Positions 34,623 through 44,560 of a DNA stretch of 64,000 nucleotides are shown here, piece after piece. The notes under the pieces were generated by a model. It ran no database searches. It was given only the letters and a program-made list of their open reading frames with translations, and was not told the DNA's origin. Both the position numbers and the translations under genes were made by a program. Each line of letters starts with the position of its first letter. The first letter of the stretch is position 1. The stretch is from Candidatus Goldiibacteriota bacterium HGW-Goldbacteria-1 (GTDB lineage: Bacteria > Oederibacteriota > PGYV01), in contig PGYV01000009.1 of NCBI GenBank assembly GCA_002839855.1, positions 10,187 through 74,186 of the forward strand, written 5' to 3'.

Positions 34623-35612
34623 TTATTTATTTACACCGGCTTCCTTTAAATCGGCATCCACCATAATTTTCACAAGTTCCTTAAAATTTGTTTTTGGAAC
34701 CCATCCAAGCTTTTCTTTAGCTTTTGTAGCATCGCCTATCAGAAGGTCCACTTCAGCCGGACGGAAATAACGCGGGTCTATTTCAACATATTTATTCCAG
34801 TCAAGCCCGGCATATGAAAAAGCTTCCTGCAAAAATTCTTTAACCGAATGGGTTTCCCCGGTTGCTATTACATAATCATCCGGTTTATCCTGCTGCAGCA
34901 TAAGCCACATGGCTTCAACATAATCTTTCGCGTAACCCCAGTCCCTTTTGGCATCAAGGTTGCCTAAAAATAATTTATCCTGTTTTTTGGCTGCAATATT
35001 TGCCAGTGCCCTTGTTATTTTCTTGGTGACAAAGGTACCGCCCCTTCTGGGGCTTTCATGGTTGAACAATATTCCATTACACGCAAACATATTATAACTT
35101 TCCCTGTAATTTACCGCCATCCAGTAAGCGTACAATTTTGCGGCGCCATACGGGCTGCGCGGATAAAAGGGCGTGGTCTCTTTCTGAGGAACCTCCTGGG
35201 CAAGGCCGTACAATTCGCTTGAAGACGCCTGATAAAATTTTGTCTCTATCTGCGTTTCCCTTACGGCTTCAAGAAGCCTTGTGGTACCCATTCCTGTAAT
35301 ATCGCCTGTATAAACAGGAATATCAAAACTGACCCTTACGTGGCTTTGCGCTCCCAGGTTATATATTTCATCCGGTTTTATTTTTTCAAGCAGGCGGGAA
35401 AGGTTTGTTCCATCAGCCAAATCACCGTAATACATAAAAAGTTTATTATTCATTATTTCTTTATTGTCCATAAGGTGGTCAATTCTTTCCGTGTTAAACG
35501 CGCTTGAACGCCTCATAATTCCATGAACTTCATAACCCTTGGAAATAAGAAATTCCGTAAGATAAGAACCATCCTGCCCCGTAATGCCCGTAATAAAAGC
35601 TTTTTTATTCAT
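34623..35612 (-). CDS. gmd: GDP-mannose 4,6-dehydratase
   Basis: A 329-residue Gmd. [23 protein letters not shown] at the N-terminus, [62 protein letters not shown] and [14 protein letters not shown] are all present. It converts GDP-mannose to GDP-4-keto-6-deoxymannose and is the entry enzyme for the two genes downstream, 13 and 11 bases apart from their neighbours. Confidence 0.97.
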   Translation of the reverse strand: MNKKAFITGITGQDGSYLTEFLISKGYEVHGIMRRSSAFNTERIDHLMDNKEIMNNKLFMYYGDLADGTNLSRLLEKIKPDEIYNLGAQSHVRVSFDIPVYTGDITGMGTTRLLEAVRETQIETKFYQASSSELYGLAQEVPQKETTPFYPRSPYGAAKLYAYWMAVNYRESYNMFACNGILFNHESPRRGGTFVTKKITRALANIAAKKQDKLFLGNLDAKRDWGYAKDYVEAMWLMLQQDKPDDYVIATGETHSVKEFLQEAFSYAGLDWNKYVEIDPRYFRPAEVDLLIGDATKAKEKLGWVPKTNFKELVKIMVDADLKEAGVNK

Positions 35613-35645
35613 TTTATCCCTCTCAGCTTTTTATAATTTTATTAT

Positions 35646-36083
35646 TTAGGCGCGTTTTTTTGTCTTACCCTTTGACTTTGGCTTTACCTTAATTACTTTT
35701 GAACTTTTATTAAGCGTATTTACAAGCAGCTGTATTTTATCCGTGCTTTCAGCGCTTATTAAGTGCTGTATTTTGGAGGCTTCTTCTTTTGCCCTGTTTT
35801 CACCTGTTTTTACAGTGTTTTGAAGGAAGTCCAATAGTATTTCATATTTGCGGTTTATGGCTTCTGCCGCCTGTTTACCGCGCGGGGTCAGGGTGATAAA
35901 CCCGTAGCGCTCGTGCTGAATAAGCTCCGCCCTTTTAAGGTAGTTGACGGCGGATACCACGCTTGCTTTTCTCACTTCCATTTTACGCCCAATATCCGAA
36001 ACCCTGGCTACCTTTTTTTCCTTTTCAAGCAGGTATATTATCTTTAAATAATCCGCCATGGCGGCAGACAGCTTATTTTCCAT
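35646..36083 (-). CDS. DtxR/MntR-like metalloregulator (short form)
   Basis: 145 residues. An N-terminal winged helix (MADYLKIIYLLEKEKKVARVSDIGRKMEVRKASVVSAVNYLKRAELI) and a helical dimerisation region match the iron/manganese-dependent DtxR family. The SH3-like third domain is absent and the C-terminus is a Lys-rich tail. It has its own promoter and lies 33 bases before gmd, so it may share a transcript with the sugar operon. Confidence 0.85.
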   Translation of the reverse strand: MENKLSAAMADYLKIIYLLEKEKKVARVSDIGRKMEVRKASVVSAVNYLKRAELIQHERYGFITLTPRGKQAAEAINRKYEILLDFLQNTVKTGENRAKEEASKIQHLISAESTDKIQLLVNTLNKSSKVIKVKPKSKGKTKKRA

Positions 36084-36120
36084 TTAAACCACCCTTTATT
36101 TGTTATATGAACCTAACAAG

Positions 36121-36149
36121 ATTATATAAGATTAATAGGTTTACGTCAA
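36121..36149 (-). promoter_or_regulatory. Promoter of the DtxR-like gene
   Basis: TTGACG (36144-36149), a 17-base spacer and TATAAT (36121-36126) on the minus strand. AACCTA (36110-36115) and TAGGTT (36136-36141) form divergent half-sites that flank the -10 box; a metalloregulator could bind there, but the match to DtxR boxes is weak. Confidence 0.65.
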
Positions 36150-36175
36150 TGCGATGCAAGCTAAATTAAATACTG

Positions 36176-37024
36176 TTACTTTTCTGTATTCCTATATGCG
36201 TAAAGCAAAATGTCCTGAAATGTATTTTTTTTAAAAACAGGCAGTATATTGGTGCTTATCTGATACTTAAAACCGGCTTTAACCGCCTGATCAAGTATCA
36301 CAGATGTTATTTCTTTGCTCATATCAATATTATGGTGTATTTCTATCACCATCTCTTTAATTTCATTTATCTTTTTACTCGCTGTAATTTCATTCATCAC
36401 AGCATCTTCAGCGCCTTCAATATCCATTTTTAAAAAATCAATTTTTTCATTTATATACGAAGAAAGCATTGCGGTTTTTACAGGCAATTTATTGCCTTTG
36501 CTGTTTCTGTTTTCCGATATACTCATCTGCAGACTGCCTTTATTTTTATCAGGAATATAAAAATCAATTGTCTTTTCACTGTCATATAAAGCGGCATTTA
36601 CAATTGTTGCATTATTAATGCCATTTATTTCTACATTTTCTTTAAGCAGTCTGAATGTTTCCGGATCAGGTTCAAATGCAGTTATTTTCGCGTTTTTATA
36701 CAGGTATTTGAAGTATAGAACAGACATCCCCATATTGCTGCCGCAGTCAAGTATTTTTGGAGCAGCCTCTTGGGTTTCAAAATAATACTGTTTTGTAAGA
36801 AATATTTCTTCAAATAATCCATAAAATGTATAAAACTCAAAAAAATTAACTTTAAATCCAAGAAATTTGGTTTTTAAAATTTTCAACCGCAGAAGTTTAA
36901 CAAAAAATATGTATTTTAAGAACAGCCCGGTATAAGTTGATGCCATTACAACCCTTTCTTTCCCTTTATAATTGCTGATTAACCTTTTAAAGTAGTAAAA
37001 AAACTCTCTAAATGCATATATCAT
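36176..37024 (-). CDS. FkbM-family SAM-dependent methyltransferase
   Basis: A 282-residue methyltransferase with the FkbM pattern: KILDCGSNMGMSVLYFKYL as motif I, AFEPDPETFRLLKENVEING, and FLKMDIEGAEDAVM. Such enzymes O-methylate sugars in surface glycans. It lies between the gmd operon and a GT39 gene. Confidence 0.9.
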   Translation of the reverse strand: MIYAFREFFYYFKRLISNYKGKERVVMASTYTGLFLKYIFFVKLLRLKILKTKFLGFKVNFFEFYTFYGLFEEIFLTKQYYFETQEAAPKILDCGSNMGMSVLYFKYLYKNAKITAFEPDPETFRLLKENVEINGINNATIVNAALYDSEKTIDFYIPDKNKGSLQMSISENRNSKGNKLPVKTAMLSSYINEKIDFLKMDIEGAEDAVMNEITASKKINEIKEMVIEIHHNIDMSKEITSVILDQAVKAGFKYQISTNILPVFKKNTFQDILLYAYRNTEK

Positions 37025-37143
37025 TTCTCACCCCTGTCATTTATTAATAAAACCTTACATAAAAGGAGATGTGAAGTAAATATCCGGTATTGCGTACAAT
37101 AAACCTAAAAATATAAACCCCCCGGCAAATATCAGGTTTGCCG

Positions 37144-38739
37144 CTATTGCCATCTGCGCTCCATTTTATATATTACAGTGCCGTAATACTTTTTTGTCTC
37201 TTTTATATTAAACCGGTCTTTAACCCATTTAATTTCTTCCGCGTTTAAAGGTGATTCAAATTTATTTTTGGAATGCCACACACTGCCTGCGGGCAGCCAC
37301 GGCTGTTTGATTCCGATACTGTCATCATTTACAAACCACACTTCCCTGTAATTTCTGATAATACCGGCAAGTTCATTTTCTGTTATAAGGTTTTTGTCTT
37401 CCCCGCCGCGTATTTCAAGTTTAAACTTTTTTACCAGAATTTCGTCCCTGAACTTTTCCCATTTTACCCTTATGTTATATCTTAACCCTTTTTTCTTTGT
37501 TTCAGTTACTTTGCCTATGTACCTGTTTTCAAAATTACTTCTGTGTTTAACCCTGTTATAAAATTCAAAGGCAGAATAGGAATTTATGCTGCTGTGAACG
37601 ACAAACGCGCCTTCTTTTGCGTCTTTAACAAATTCAGAATACTGTTTTTTATAATCAATCTTCCTGTATTTTTCATTTCCGTAATAATTATAAAAAGCCA
37701 CGCCATAAAATATGAACATCACCGACAGCGCCAGTATAATGCCTTCTCTTGATAAATAAGATATGCCTATTGCTAAAAGCACAAGTACAAGCGCGCATAA
37801 AAGGATAAGCCCGCTTTCCGGATATATGAACCTGCCAAAAGCAGCTGCCAGCCACGGTATGACAAAATAAAGAAGAGTAACCCAGGAGATAACCGAAATA
37901 ATTTTCATGTTCTTATGCCTGTATGTGAAAACCGCCATTATAATAAGGTAAAGGACTCCCGCAAAACCTATTCCGGAAATAAAATTAAAATCAGCCGTAA
38001 AGCCAAACAGATAATCCTTAAGCGCTATAAACGGCGCCAGCAGGGTATTTGCCTTTAAAACCACCCCTGAAACACCCTTTAAAAGAAAAGGCAATGCCGG
38101 CAGAATAAGGATAAGTATTATCACCTGCGCCTTTATCCACAGGTTTATCCTGATTTCATCCCTGTATTTTATGAAAATAAGCAGGTTAAAAATAATAAGA
38201 AGCACAGCGGTAAGGCTGTGGGTATATATTCCCACTACCGACCATAAGACAAAAGGTTTCAGCAGAAAACTGTTGTACTTTACCGACATCAGAAAATAAT
38301 ATGTCAGAAGAAGGGAAACAAATAAAAACATACTGAAAACCGCGGCTTCCTGCGAGTAATAAACAAGGTACGGGTTTAAAGCAAACAGAAAGAAAGCTGT
38401 AAGGCTTATTGTCTCGCTGAAAAACGCGCGCACAAGGCGGTAAAACACAAGCATTGAGGCAATTGAAAATAAAAGCGGCAGCAGCCTTAATGATGTTTCC
38501 GAGTACCCGAAAATATTACAGGTAATATGCTGCATCATGTAAAACAGAGGCGGATGCGGCTGTGACGCGAAACTGTTCCAGAAAACCGTAATTAAATTTG
38601 AATCTGCCGCGAAACGCGCGGTTATAAATTCATCCGGCCCTATGCTTTGGCCTGAAATGCCGATTACCCTTAAAGCCGTCCCTGCCAGAAATAAAAGCAC
38701 AAGATACAGCCCGCTGTTTGCGTTAATGTTCAGTTTCAT
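37144..38739 (-). CDS. GT39/ArnT-like membrane glycosyltransferase
   Basis: A 531-residue protein with about 11-12 membrane helices. The N-terminal loop holds SIGPDEFITARF and QPHPPLFYMM, with YYSQEAAVFSM further on; these are GT-C landmarks of PMT/ArnT-type transferases that use a lipid-phosphate sugar. A soluble C-terminal region follows. Its 5' end overlaps the GT4 gene stop by 17 bases, which suggests one operon. Confidence 0.82.
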   Translation of the reverse strand: MKLNINANSGLYLVLLFLAGTALRVIGISGQSIGPDEFITARFAADSNLITVFWNSFASQPHPPLFYMMQHITCNIFGYSETSLRLLPLLFSIASMLVFYRLVRAFFSETISLTAFFLFALNPYLVYYSQEAAVFSMFLFVSLLLTYYFLMSVKYNSFLLKPFVLWSVVGIYTHSLTAVLLIIFNLLIFIKYRDEIRINLWIKAQVIILILILPALPFLLKGVSGVVLKANTLLAPFIALKDYLFGFTADFNFISGIGFAGVLYLIIMAVFTYRHKNMKIISVISWVTLLYFVIPWLAAAFGRFIYPESGLILLCALVLVLLAIGISYLSREGIILALSVMFIFYGVAFYNYYGNEKYRKIDYKKQYSEFVKDAKEGAFVVHSSINSYSAFEFYNRVKHRSNFENRYIGKVTETKKKGLRYNIRVKWEKFRDEILVKKFKLEIRGGEDKNLITENELAGIIRNYREVWFVNDDSIGIKQPWLPAGSVWHSKNKFESPLNAEEIKWVKDRFNIKETKKYYGTVIYKMERRWQ

Positions 38740-39880
38740 TTTTCACCGCTGATAGGTATATTTTTAATGTCTCCTGTGCTGTTTCTTTCCAGGAAAAAGT
38801 TTTTACCCTTTCAAGTCCAAGTTCCGTTAACGCTTTTCTTTTTGCCTCGCTTTTTTCCAGTTCTGTCATTGCCCTTACCATGTCTTCGGCGGAAAAAGGG
38901 TCAATGAACATGGCCGCATCCCCCGCCACCTCTTTTAAAGAGGTGTTGTCGGATGTAATTACAGGCAGGCCGCACGCGAAAGCTTCAAGCACCTGCAGGC
39001 CAAACCCTTCCCACATCGACGGAAAAAAGAAAAATAAAGCGTTATTATACAGCATTACCATGTCATCATCCCCGACATATTCAGTTATGATTACATATTT
39101 TTCAAGATTCTTTTCCTTTATTACTTTTTCTATATTTGTGGTCTGAAGTTCTTTTTTCCCTATGGACGTGATAACCAGCTGGTATTTATACTCGCATATG
39201 TTATTAAAAAGGTTAAAAGCGTGAAGCGCGCGTTCGGTATTTTTTCTTAAATCCGCGGCAGCGCTTATCATTACATAAGGCTTGGTAATTTTATATTTTG
39301 CTTTTACTTTTTCGCTTCTGTTTTTGTCATTTACTATTTTATATTTTTTATCAACGCCTTCTTTTATTACCGCAATCTTTTCTGCTTTAACACCCGCGTG
39401 CTTTATTATGTCGTTTTTTGAATACTCAGATACGGTTATCACCTTATCCGCCGTCTTTCCGGATATGGGTATTGAAATCTTATTGTAAATATCCACCAGC
39501 CTCTGTTTTAAACTGGGTTTTAAAATGGCTTTTGTTATGGGCCTTATGAACATTGTATCGTGAATGGTCACCACTTTTTTGCCACGAAACAGCGGCATCA
39601 TATATGGGATTGTGTTGTCCGTGCCGTGCAGAACGTCTATTTTATCTTTTGCCGCGGCAAGAGGCAGGTGAAACTGTTCATACATAAATGCGTTAGTTGT
39701 GTTTAATCTGCGGATGACGCAGTTTTTTGCGGTGATAAGGTCGGCCAGCACGGTATTACGGTCAAGGTAAATAAAATAATGATTTTCCCTGTCTTCGGCA
39801 AGCAGATGGCTGAACAGGTTTGCAATATAGCGGCCCACTCCCCGCCTGTACATTATTCTGGCGTCTATCCCTATGCGCAT
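38723..39880 (-). CDS. GT4 family glycosyltransferase
   Basis: A 385-residue GT-B retaining enzyme. RRGVGRYIANLFSHLL is near the N-terminus, and the C-terminal nucleotide-sugar part has AADLRKNTERALHAFN and SMWEGFGLQVLEAFACGLPVI with the Glu-x7-Glu motif. It resembles mannosyltransferases of O-antigen clusters. Its specificity cannot be read from sequence. Confidence 0.92.
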   Translation of the reverse strand: MRIGIDARIMYRRGVGRYIANLFSHLLAEDRENHYFIYLDRNTVLADLITAKNCVIRRLNTTNAFMYEQFHLPLAAAKDKIDVLHGTDNTIPYMMPLFRGKKVVTIHDTMFIRPITKAILKPSLKQRLVDIYNKISIPISGKTADKVITVSEYSKNDIIKHAGVKAEKIAVIKEGVDKKYKIVNDKNRSEKVKAKYKITKPYVMISAAADLRKNTERALHAFNLFNNICEYKYQLVITSIGKKELQTTNIEKVIKEKNLEKYVIITEYVGDDDMVMLYNNALFFFFPSMWEGFGLQVLEAFACGLPVITSDNTSLKEVAGDAAMFIDPFSAEDMVRAMTELEKSEAKRKALTELGLERVKTFSWKETAQETLKIYLSAVKNETEH

Positions 39881-39902
39881 ATAATAAAATCCCTGTTGGT
39901 TT

Positions 39903-40652
39903 TCATTTCTTTCCCGTCACTATGAAACTTCCGCCTTTTTTATTTAGCAAAAGCGAACCTACAGCATCTGTCAGGTTAAGAAGCCCAAACACAAAACCCT
40001 GCGGCATTTTGCCAAGCGCGTCTTCAAGGCCATACGGCAGCCTTAAATAATTGGTGTTTATTATTTTAACAGACTGAAAACCGGCGTTTTTAAAAAGTTC
40101 AGCCGTTTCATCCGGGCTGAAGTTAAACAGGTGGTCTTTGTGTTCTTCTTCCAGCTGCTTTGCCTTTTTCTTAAATAATGCCTTATAATAAGAATTTTTA
40201 TTGGTTAAAGTGACTATAAGGGAGCCGCCTGTATTAAGCGCGGTATAAGCGTTTTTTATCACTGTCTGCGGCTCATAACAGTGGTCAAGCACCTCTTTTA
40301 TAAGAACCGCGTCAAATTCATCTTTATATGTTATTTCTTCCCCTGTACCCCTTTTAAGCTGGTATTCTTCTTCATTTATGTCAAATTCAAGCATAGCTTC
40401 AGAAGGTTCTATACCCACATACCTTTTAACAATATCCTTTACTTCCCCAAAAAACTCTCCCCTGCCCGCCCCGATATCCAGCATTGTGATATATCCGTTC
40501 TGTTCCACAACTTCATCAGCAATAATACGGCATATTTTTTTATTAAGCCTTACCCACCTTTTTTTCATAAGGGCATTGGCTTTATATTTTAGAAAATCCT
40601 TATCATCCCATTTTAACTGCGTCTCTTCCCACTGCTTTTTTTTGTCTTCCAA
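39903..40652 (-). CDS. Class I SAM-dependent methyltransferase
   Basis: 249 residues. Motif I LDIGAGRGEFFGEVKD is at about residues 60-75, with IEPSEAMLEFD and VLIKEVLDHCYEP following. The unconserved ends differ from the neighbouring methyltransferase. The likely substrate is a glycan or lipid intermediate of this cluster. Confidence 0.85.
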   Translation of the reverse strand: MEDKKKQWEETQLKWDDKDFLKYKANALMKKRWVRLNKKICRIIADEVVEQNGYITMLDIGAGRGEFFGEVKDIVKRYVGIEPSEAMLEFDINEEEYQLKRGTGEEITYKDEFDAVLIKEVLDHCYEPQTVIKNAYTALNTGGSLIVTLTNKNSYYKALFKKKAKQLEEEHKDHLFNFSPDETAELFKNAGFQSVKIINTNYLRLPYGLEDALGKMPQGFVFGLLNLTDAVGSLLLNKKGGSFIVTGKK

Positions 40653-40688
40653 AAAGCCCTCCGCTTGTCATTTAAATTTTCTAAAAAA

Positions 40689-41585
40689 TTACCGCTTTTT
40701 ACGCGCACCAACAAAAAAACCGTTGCTTAACCCGAAAAGTTTCCACGGCAGCTCCAGAAATTCCATTACCGGCCGCAGTATGTAAAAAAAACGGTATACC
40801 GCCTTCTTTTTTCCGCCCGCTGTATCCACAGGCGTTTTTTTAACATTATTACCTTTCATTTTATTCCTCACCATTTTAAACAATAACTCATCCGCAAGCA
40901 ACGTAAAAAAAGAGTGAAGAAACCCTATTTTAACATCAGGGCAGCCAAGTTTATATACGGCATGTGCTGTTTTGTATGGCTCGGCAAACTGCTCCCTGAA
41001 ATGGCCGCCTTCGGTATCCTGTCCAAGTTTTCCAAAGGTAATTAAACGCAGGAACCAGTGCCATGTGAATATATCCCTTTTGGAAATTGCATAAATTAAA
41101 AGTTTTCCTCCGGGTTTTAATACCCTAACCATTTCTGATAAAACCTTTTCCTTGCTTTCCACATGTTCCAGTACATCAAAAGAAACAACGGCATCAAAAT
41201 AGTTTTTATCAAAAGGCATTTTTTCAAGCACGGAATTTTTGTAAGTTATTTTTTTTGAACCCGCTTCTTTGGCGCGCTGAAGCGCAAGTTTGGACAGGTC
41301 ACAGCCATACCCTTTTATTTTGTACATTGCTTCCAGCTGATTAATAAGGACTCCGGGGCCGCACCCCGCGTCCAAAACTTTCATACCCGGCTTTAATTCA
41401 AGTTTTTCAAGTTCTTTAATATTACGGGCGGCTTTAAAACTTACGCCCAGCATCCTGTTATCACGCGCGTCAGCAACGTGGGATTTCATATATTCAATAA
41501 AAAACTTTTTATCTTCATATATAGGCCTGTATTCTTTGTCTTTGCCGTCATACAGGTCTTTTTGAATTTTTGTAATTTTTTTCAT
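40689..41585 (-). CDS. Class I SAM-dependent methyltransferase (UbiE-like fold)
   Basis: A 298-residue protein. Motif I VLDAGCGPGVLINQLEAM, then DAVVSFDVLEHVESKEKVLSEMVRVLKPGGKLLIYAI, typical of methyltransferase domain 11. The C-terminal region is basic. It lies between a GT9 enzyme and another methyltransferase on the same strand, so glycan or lipid decoration is likely. Confidence 0.88.
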   Translation of the reverse strand: MKKITKIQKDLYDGKDKEYRPIYEDKKFFIEYMKSHVADARDNRMLGVSFKAARNIKELEKLELKPGMKVLDAGCGPGVLINQLEAMYKIKGYGCDLSKLALQRAKEAGSKKITYKNSVLEKMPFDKNYFDAVVSFDVLEHVESKEKVLSEMVRVLKPGGKLLIYAISKRDIFTWHWFLRLITFGKLGQDTEGGHFREQFAEPYKTAHAVYKLGCPDVKIGFLHSFFTLLADELLFKMVRNKMKGNNVKKTPVDTAGGKKKAVYRFFYILRPVMEFLELPWKLFGLSNGFFVGARKKR

Positions 41586-41614
41586 GATTGCCTCTCATGT
41601 CATTTTCCTGCTGC

Positions 41615-42685
41615 CTAAAACAGTTCGTCCTCTTTTACATACTGTATTATATTGTGTTTCTGTTTGTTTTTTAATATCCTGTCCGCAATAGAATGGATGA
41701 ATTCCGGGGGAATTTCAAGGCATATCTTTCCCCTGTCGCATTCTGCCTGCTGGCACTTAGCGCACGGCACGTCTTTTGTGACTATGTATGAATTTTTACC
41801 CAAAGCACCCCACTCTTTATAATCCGCCGCGCCGGAAAAAACGGTAAGTGATTTCACGTTAAAAGCGGATGCAATATGCACAGCCGCGGAGTCATTGCCT
41901 ATCACTATCTGCGCGCGCTTTATAAGCGAACCCATCTCCCTTACTGTTATTATTCCCGAAAGGTTGACTATATTTTTGCCTTTAATTGACATTATATCGC
42001 CGTCTGTTTTATTGCCCACCACCACCACGTTGATTTTTTTTGCAAGCATGGCCGCAAGGTTTCTGTAATTATCAATCCCCCAGTCCTTTGAAGAATGGCC
42101 GGAAACCGGGTGCAATACGGCGAATTTTTCCACTTCGCCTTTTTTTAAAAGCCTTGTGATATTTTCTTCGCTCTGTTTTGACAGCGCAAAACCAAGTTTT
42201 ACCGGGTATTTTTTTCCGGTAATACGCTGCAAAAATAAAATATGTTTTTCAGTTTCATGAATGTTTCTTTTGGGAGATGCCATTTTTCTGTTAATGCCAA
42301 AACCCGCCCCGTTTACATCATACCCGTATTTATCGCGGGCATTTGAAAATGACAGTATTAAGGAGCTTAACCTGTCCTGCCACCTAAGCGAAATAAGCGT
42401 GTCAAAATGGTGTTTGTTTACATGTTTTAAAACAGATAAAGCAGAACCCCACCTTTCAAACAGTGATTTCTTTTCATATGACAGCCATAATGGATTTATT
42501 ACCTCTATTTTATCAAACAACCCAAGCCCTTCAAGCGCTTCTTTGCCCGCGGGGCTTAAAAAAGCGGTAATGTGCGCGTGTTTATAGTGCTGCCTTAAAC
42601 CGAAAAAAAACGGAGACGCAAGTACTGCGTCTCCGATTCCGTCTGCTTTAATCACGCCTATCCTGATTTTACGGTTTTTTTCCAT
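41615..42685 (-). CDS. GT9 heptosyltransferase-family protein
   Basis: A 356-residue GT-B enzyme of the ADP-heptose:LPS transferase family. KADGIGDAVLASPFFFGLRQ, FAVLHPVSGHSSKDWG, and GNDSAAVHIASAFNVKSLTVFSGA are visible; a Cys-rich end (CAKCQQAECDRGKICLEIPPE) is usual for the group. It supports an LPS- or core-type glycolipid. The sugar donor is not certain. Confidence 0.92.
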   Translation of the reverse strand: MEKNRKIRIGVIKADGIGDAVLASPFFFGLRQHYKHAHITAFLSPAGKEALEGLGLFDKIEVINPLWLSYEKKSLFERWGSALSVLKHVNKHHFDTLISLRWQDRLSSLILSFSNARDKYGYDVNGAGFGINRKMASPKRNIHETEKHILFLQRITGKKYPVKLGFALSKQSEENITRLLKKGEVEKFAVLHPVSGHSSKDWGIDNYRNLAAMLAKKINVVVVGNKTDGDIMSIKGKNIVNLSGIITVREMGSLIKRAQIVIGNDSAAVHIASAFNVKSLTVFSGAADYKEWGALGKNSYIVTKDVPCAKCQQAECDRGKICLEIPPEFIHSIADRILKNKQKHNIIQYVKEDELF

Positions 42686-42817
42686 TATGCTCCGTTTAAA
42701 AAATAGCGCTTTAACGAATTAAGCATTTAAGCTATAGCGAGAACACTGCTGCTTTTCATATTTTTCTTTGCTTATCTTAATTGCTTAACTGCTTATATGT
42801 TTAATACGCTATTTTTT

Positions 42818-44560
42818 TTAGTCCATGAACCCTTTTAAGTTTTTTGCCCTTGCAGGGTGCCTTAATTTTCTTAACGCTTTTGCCTCTATCTGCCTTACGC
42901 GTTCGCGCGTAACCTTGAATATTTTTCCCACTTCTTCAAGGGTGTGCGGCACTCCGTCGCCTATTCCAAAACGCAGGCGCAGGACTTCCGCTTCCCTTTC
43001 CTTTAATGTATGCAGCACTTTTTCAATCTGTTCTTTTAACAGTACGTTAACCGCCGCTGCTGCCGGCGATATTGCGTCTTTATCTTCAATGAAATCGCCA
43101 AGGTGAGAATCTTTTTCCTCGCCTATGGGTGTTTCAAGCGAAATAGGGTGCTGTGATATTTTAAGCACAGAACGCACTTTTTCCGCGGACATACCCATTT
43201 TTTTTGCTATTTCTTCCGGCTTTGGTTCGCGGCCATACTGCTGCACAAACTGGCGCGCCACTTTATTTAGTTTATTTATGGTCTCTATCATGTGCACTGG
43301 TATGCGGATTGTGCGCGCCTGATCCGCGATAGCCCTTGTAATTGCCTGCCTTATCCACCATGTGGCGTAAGTGGAGAACTTATAGCCGCGCTTGTATTCA
43401 AACCGCTCTACAGCGCGCATTAGCCCAATATTTCCTTCCTGAATAAGATCAAGGAAAGACAGCCCTTTATTGATATACTTTTTTGCGATGGATACAACAA
43501 GCCTTAAATTGGCCACAACAAGTTCTTTTCTTGTTATGCGCGCTTCAAGCATATTCTTTTTTATCTTGTAGGCAATGGACTTTAAATCTTCCTTTTTCAT
43601 CCCTACAAAATCTTCTTCCCGTTTAATGCTGTTTTTTATATCCTTTACTTCTTTTAAAACATCCGTGAACCTTGCCTTGTTCATTCTTTTCTTTTTTAAA
43701 AATTCATTAAGCTGTTTTCCGCCCCTGCCAAGCGAAACAAATTCTTCCGCTGTCTTGCCGTACTTCTTTTCATATACAAGCAGGTCGCGTTCATCCTTGT
43801 TTATTTTTCCCACAATACCCATTATCTTTTTGGCAATAAGGTTAATCTGCTCGTTATTAAGCTTAAGCATGTGCAGATCATCAAGTTTTTTACGGATATG
43901 CCTGTCGCGTACTTTTTCAAGTTTTTCTTTTCTGGCCGGGGTTAACCCCTTCTTTTGAAGCGCTGCTTTTACTTTTGCCGCTTCTTTTTCTTTTTTATCC
44001 GCGCTTTTAATATACTTGCTGAAACGGTCTATAAGCCTGCTTTCCACCGACGGCGGGATTTCCCCTTCAAGCTTTGTCTTGATTATATCAACTATTTTTA
44101 TCGTGCCTGAATGAAGGTCATCGTCAAGCTTCTTTATTTCGTCATACCCTATCTTTGTGTCAAATATAATATTCTTTACGTTTATTTCCGCTGTCTCTAT
44201 TTTCTTTGCTATCCTGACTTCGTCCTCACGGCGCTCTAAAAGCGGCACCTTTCCCATCTCGTGAAGGTACATCTGCACGGGGTCAGCCGAAAAACCGTCC
44301 GTGTCAGCTTCAAGATAGTCCACATCTTCCGCTTTTTCCGCAGGTTTTTCCGCGTTAACCGGCTGCTTGCCGTCTTCCTTTATTTCTATGTCAAACTCTT
44401 CCATGATATTAAGCATGTTATCAATGTCTTCAACAGACGTAAAATCATTGGGAAGCGAATCGTTTAACTCTTCATAAGTTAAGAAACCTTTTTCTTTTCC
44501 TTTTTTTATCAGTTCCTGTACTGCCGGCATATTCTTTAAATTCTTACTCAAGATGTTCAC
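42818..44560 (-). CDS. rpoD: RNA polymerase primary sigma factor
   Basis: A 580-residue sigma-70. Region 1.2 starts at [22 protein letters not shown]. The conserved region 2 reads [54 protein letters not shown], and region 4 ends [32 protein letters not shown]. It is the last gene of the macromolecular-synthesis operon and overlaps dnaG by 17 bases. Confidence 0.98.
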   Translation of the reverse strand: MNILSKNLKNMPAVQELIKKGKEKGFLTYEELNDSLPNDFTSVEDIDNMLNIMEEFDIEIKEDGKQPVNAEKPAEKAEDVDYLEADTDGFSADPVQMYLHEMGKVPLLERREDEVRIAKKIETAEINVKNIIFDTKIGYDEIKKLDDDLHSGTIKIVDIIKTKLEGEIPPSVESRLIDRFSKYIKSADKKEKEAAKVKAALQKKGLTPARKEKLEKVRDRHIRKKLDDLHMLKLNNEQINLIAKKIMGIVGKINKDERDLLVYEKKYGKTAEEFVSLGRGGKQLNEFLKKKRMNKARFTDVLKEVKDIKNSIKREEDFVGMKKEDLKSIAYKIKKNMLEARITRKELVVANLRLVVSIAKKYINKGLSFLDLIQEGNIGLMRAVERFEYKRGYKFSTYATWWIRQAITRAIADQARTIRIPVHMIETINKLNKVARQFVQQYGREPKPEEIAKKMGMSAEKVRSVLKISQHPISLETPIGEEKDSHLGDFIEDKDAISPAAAAVNVLLKEQIEKVLHTLKEREAEVLRLRFGIGDGVPHTLEEVGKIFKVTRERVRQIEAKALRKLRHPARAKNLKGFMD

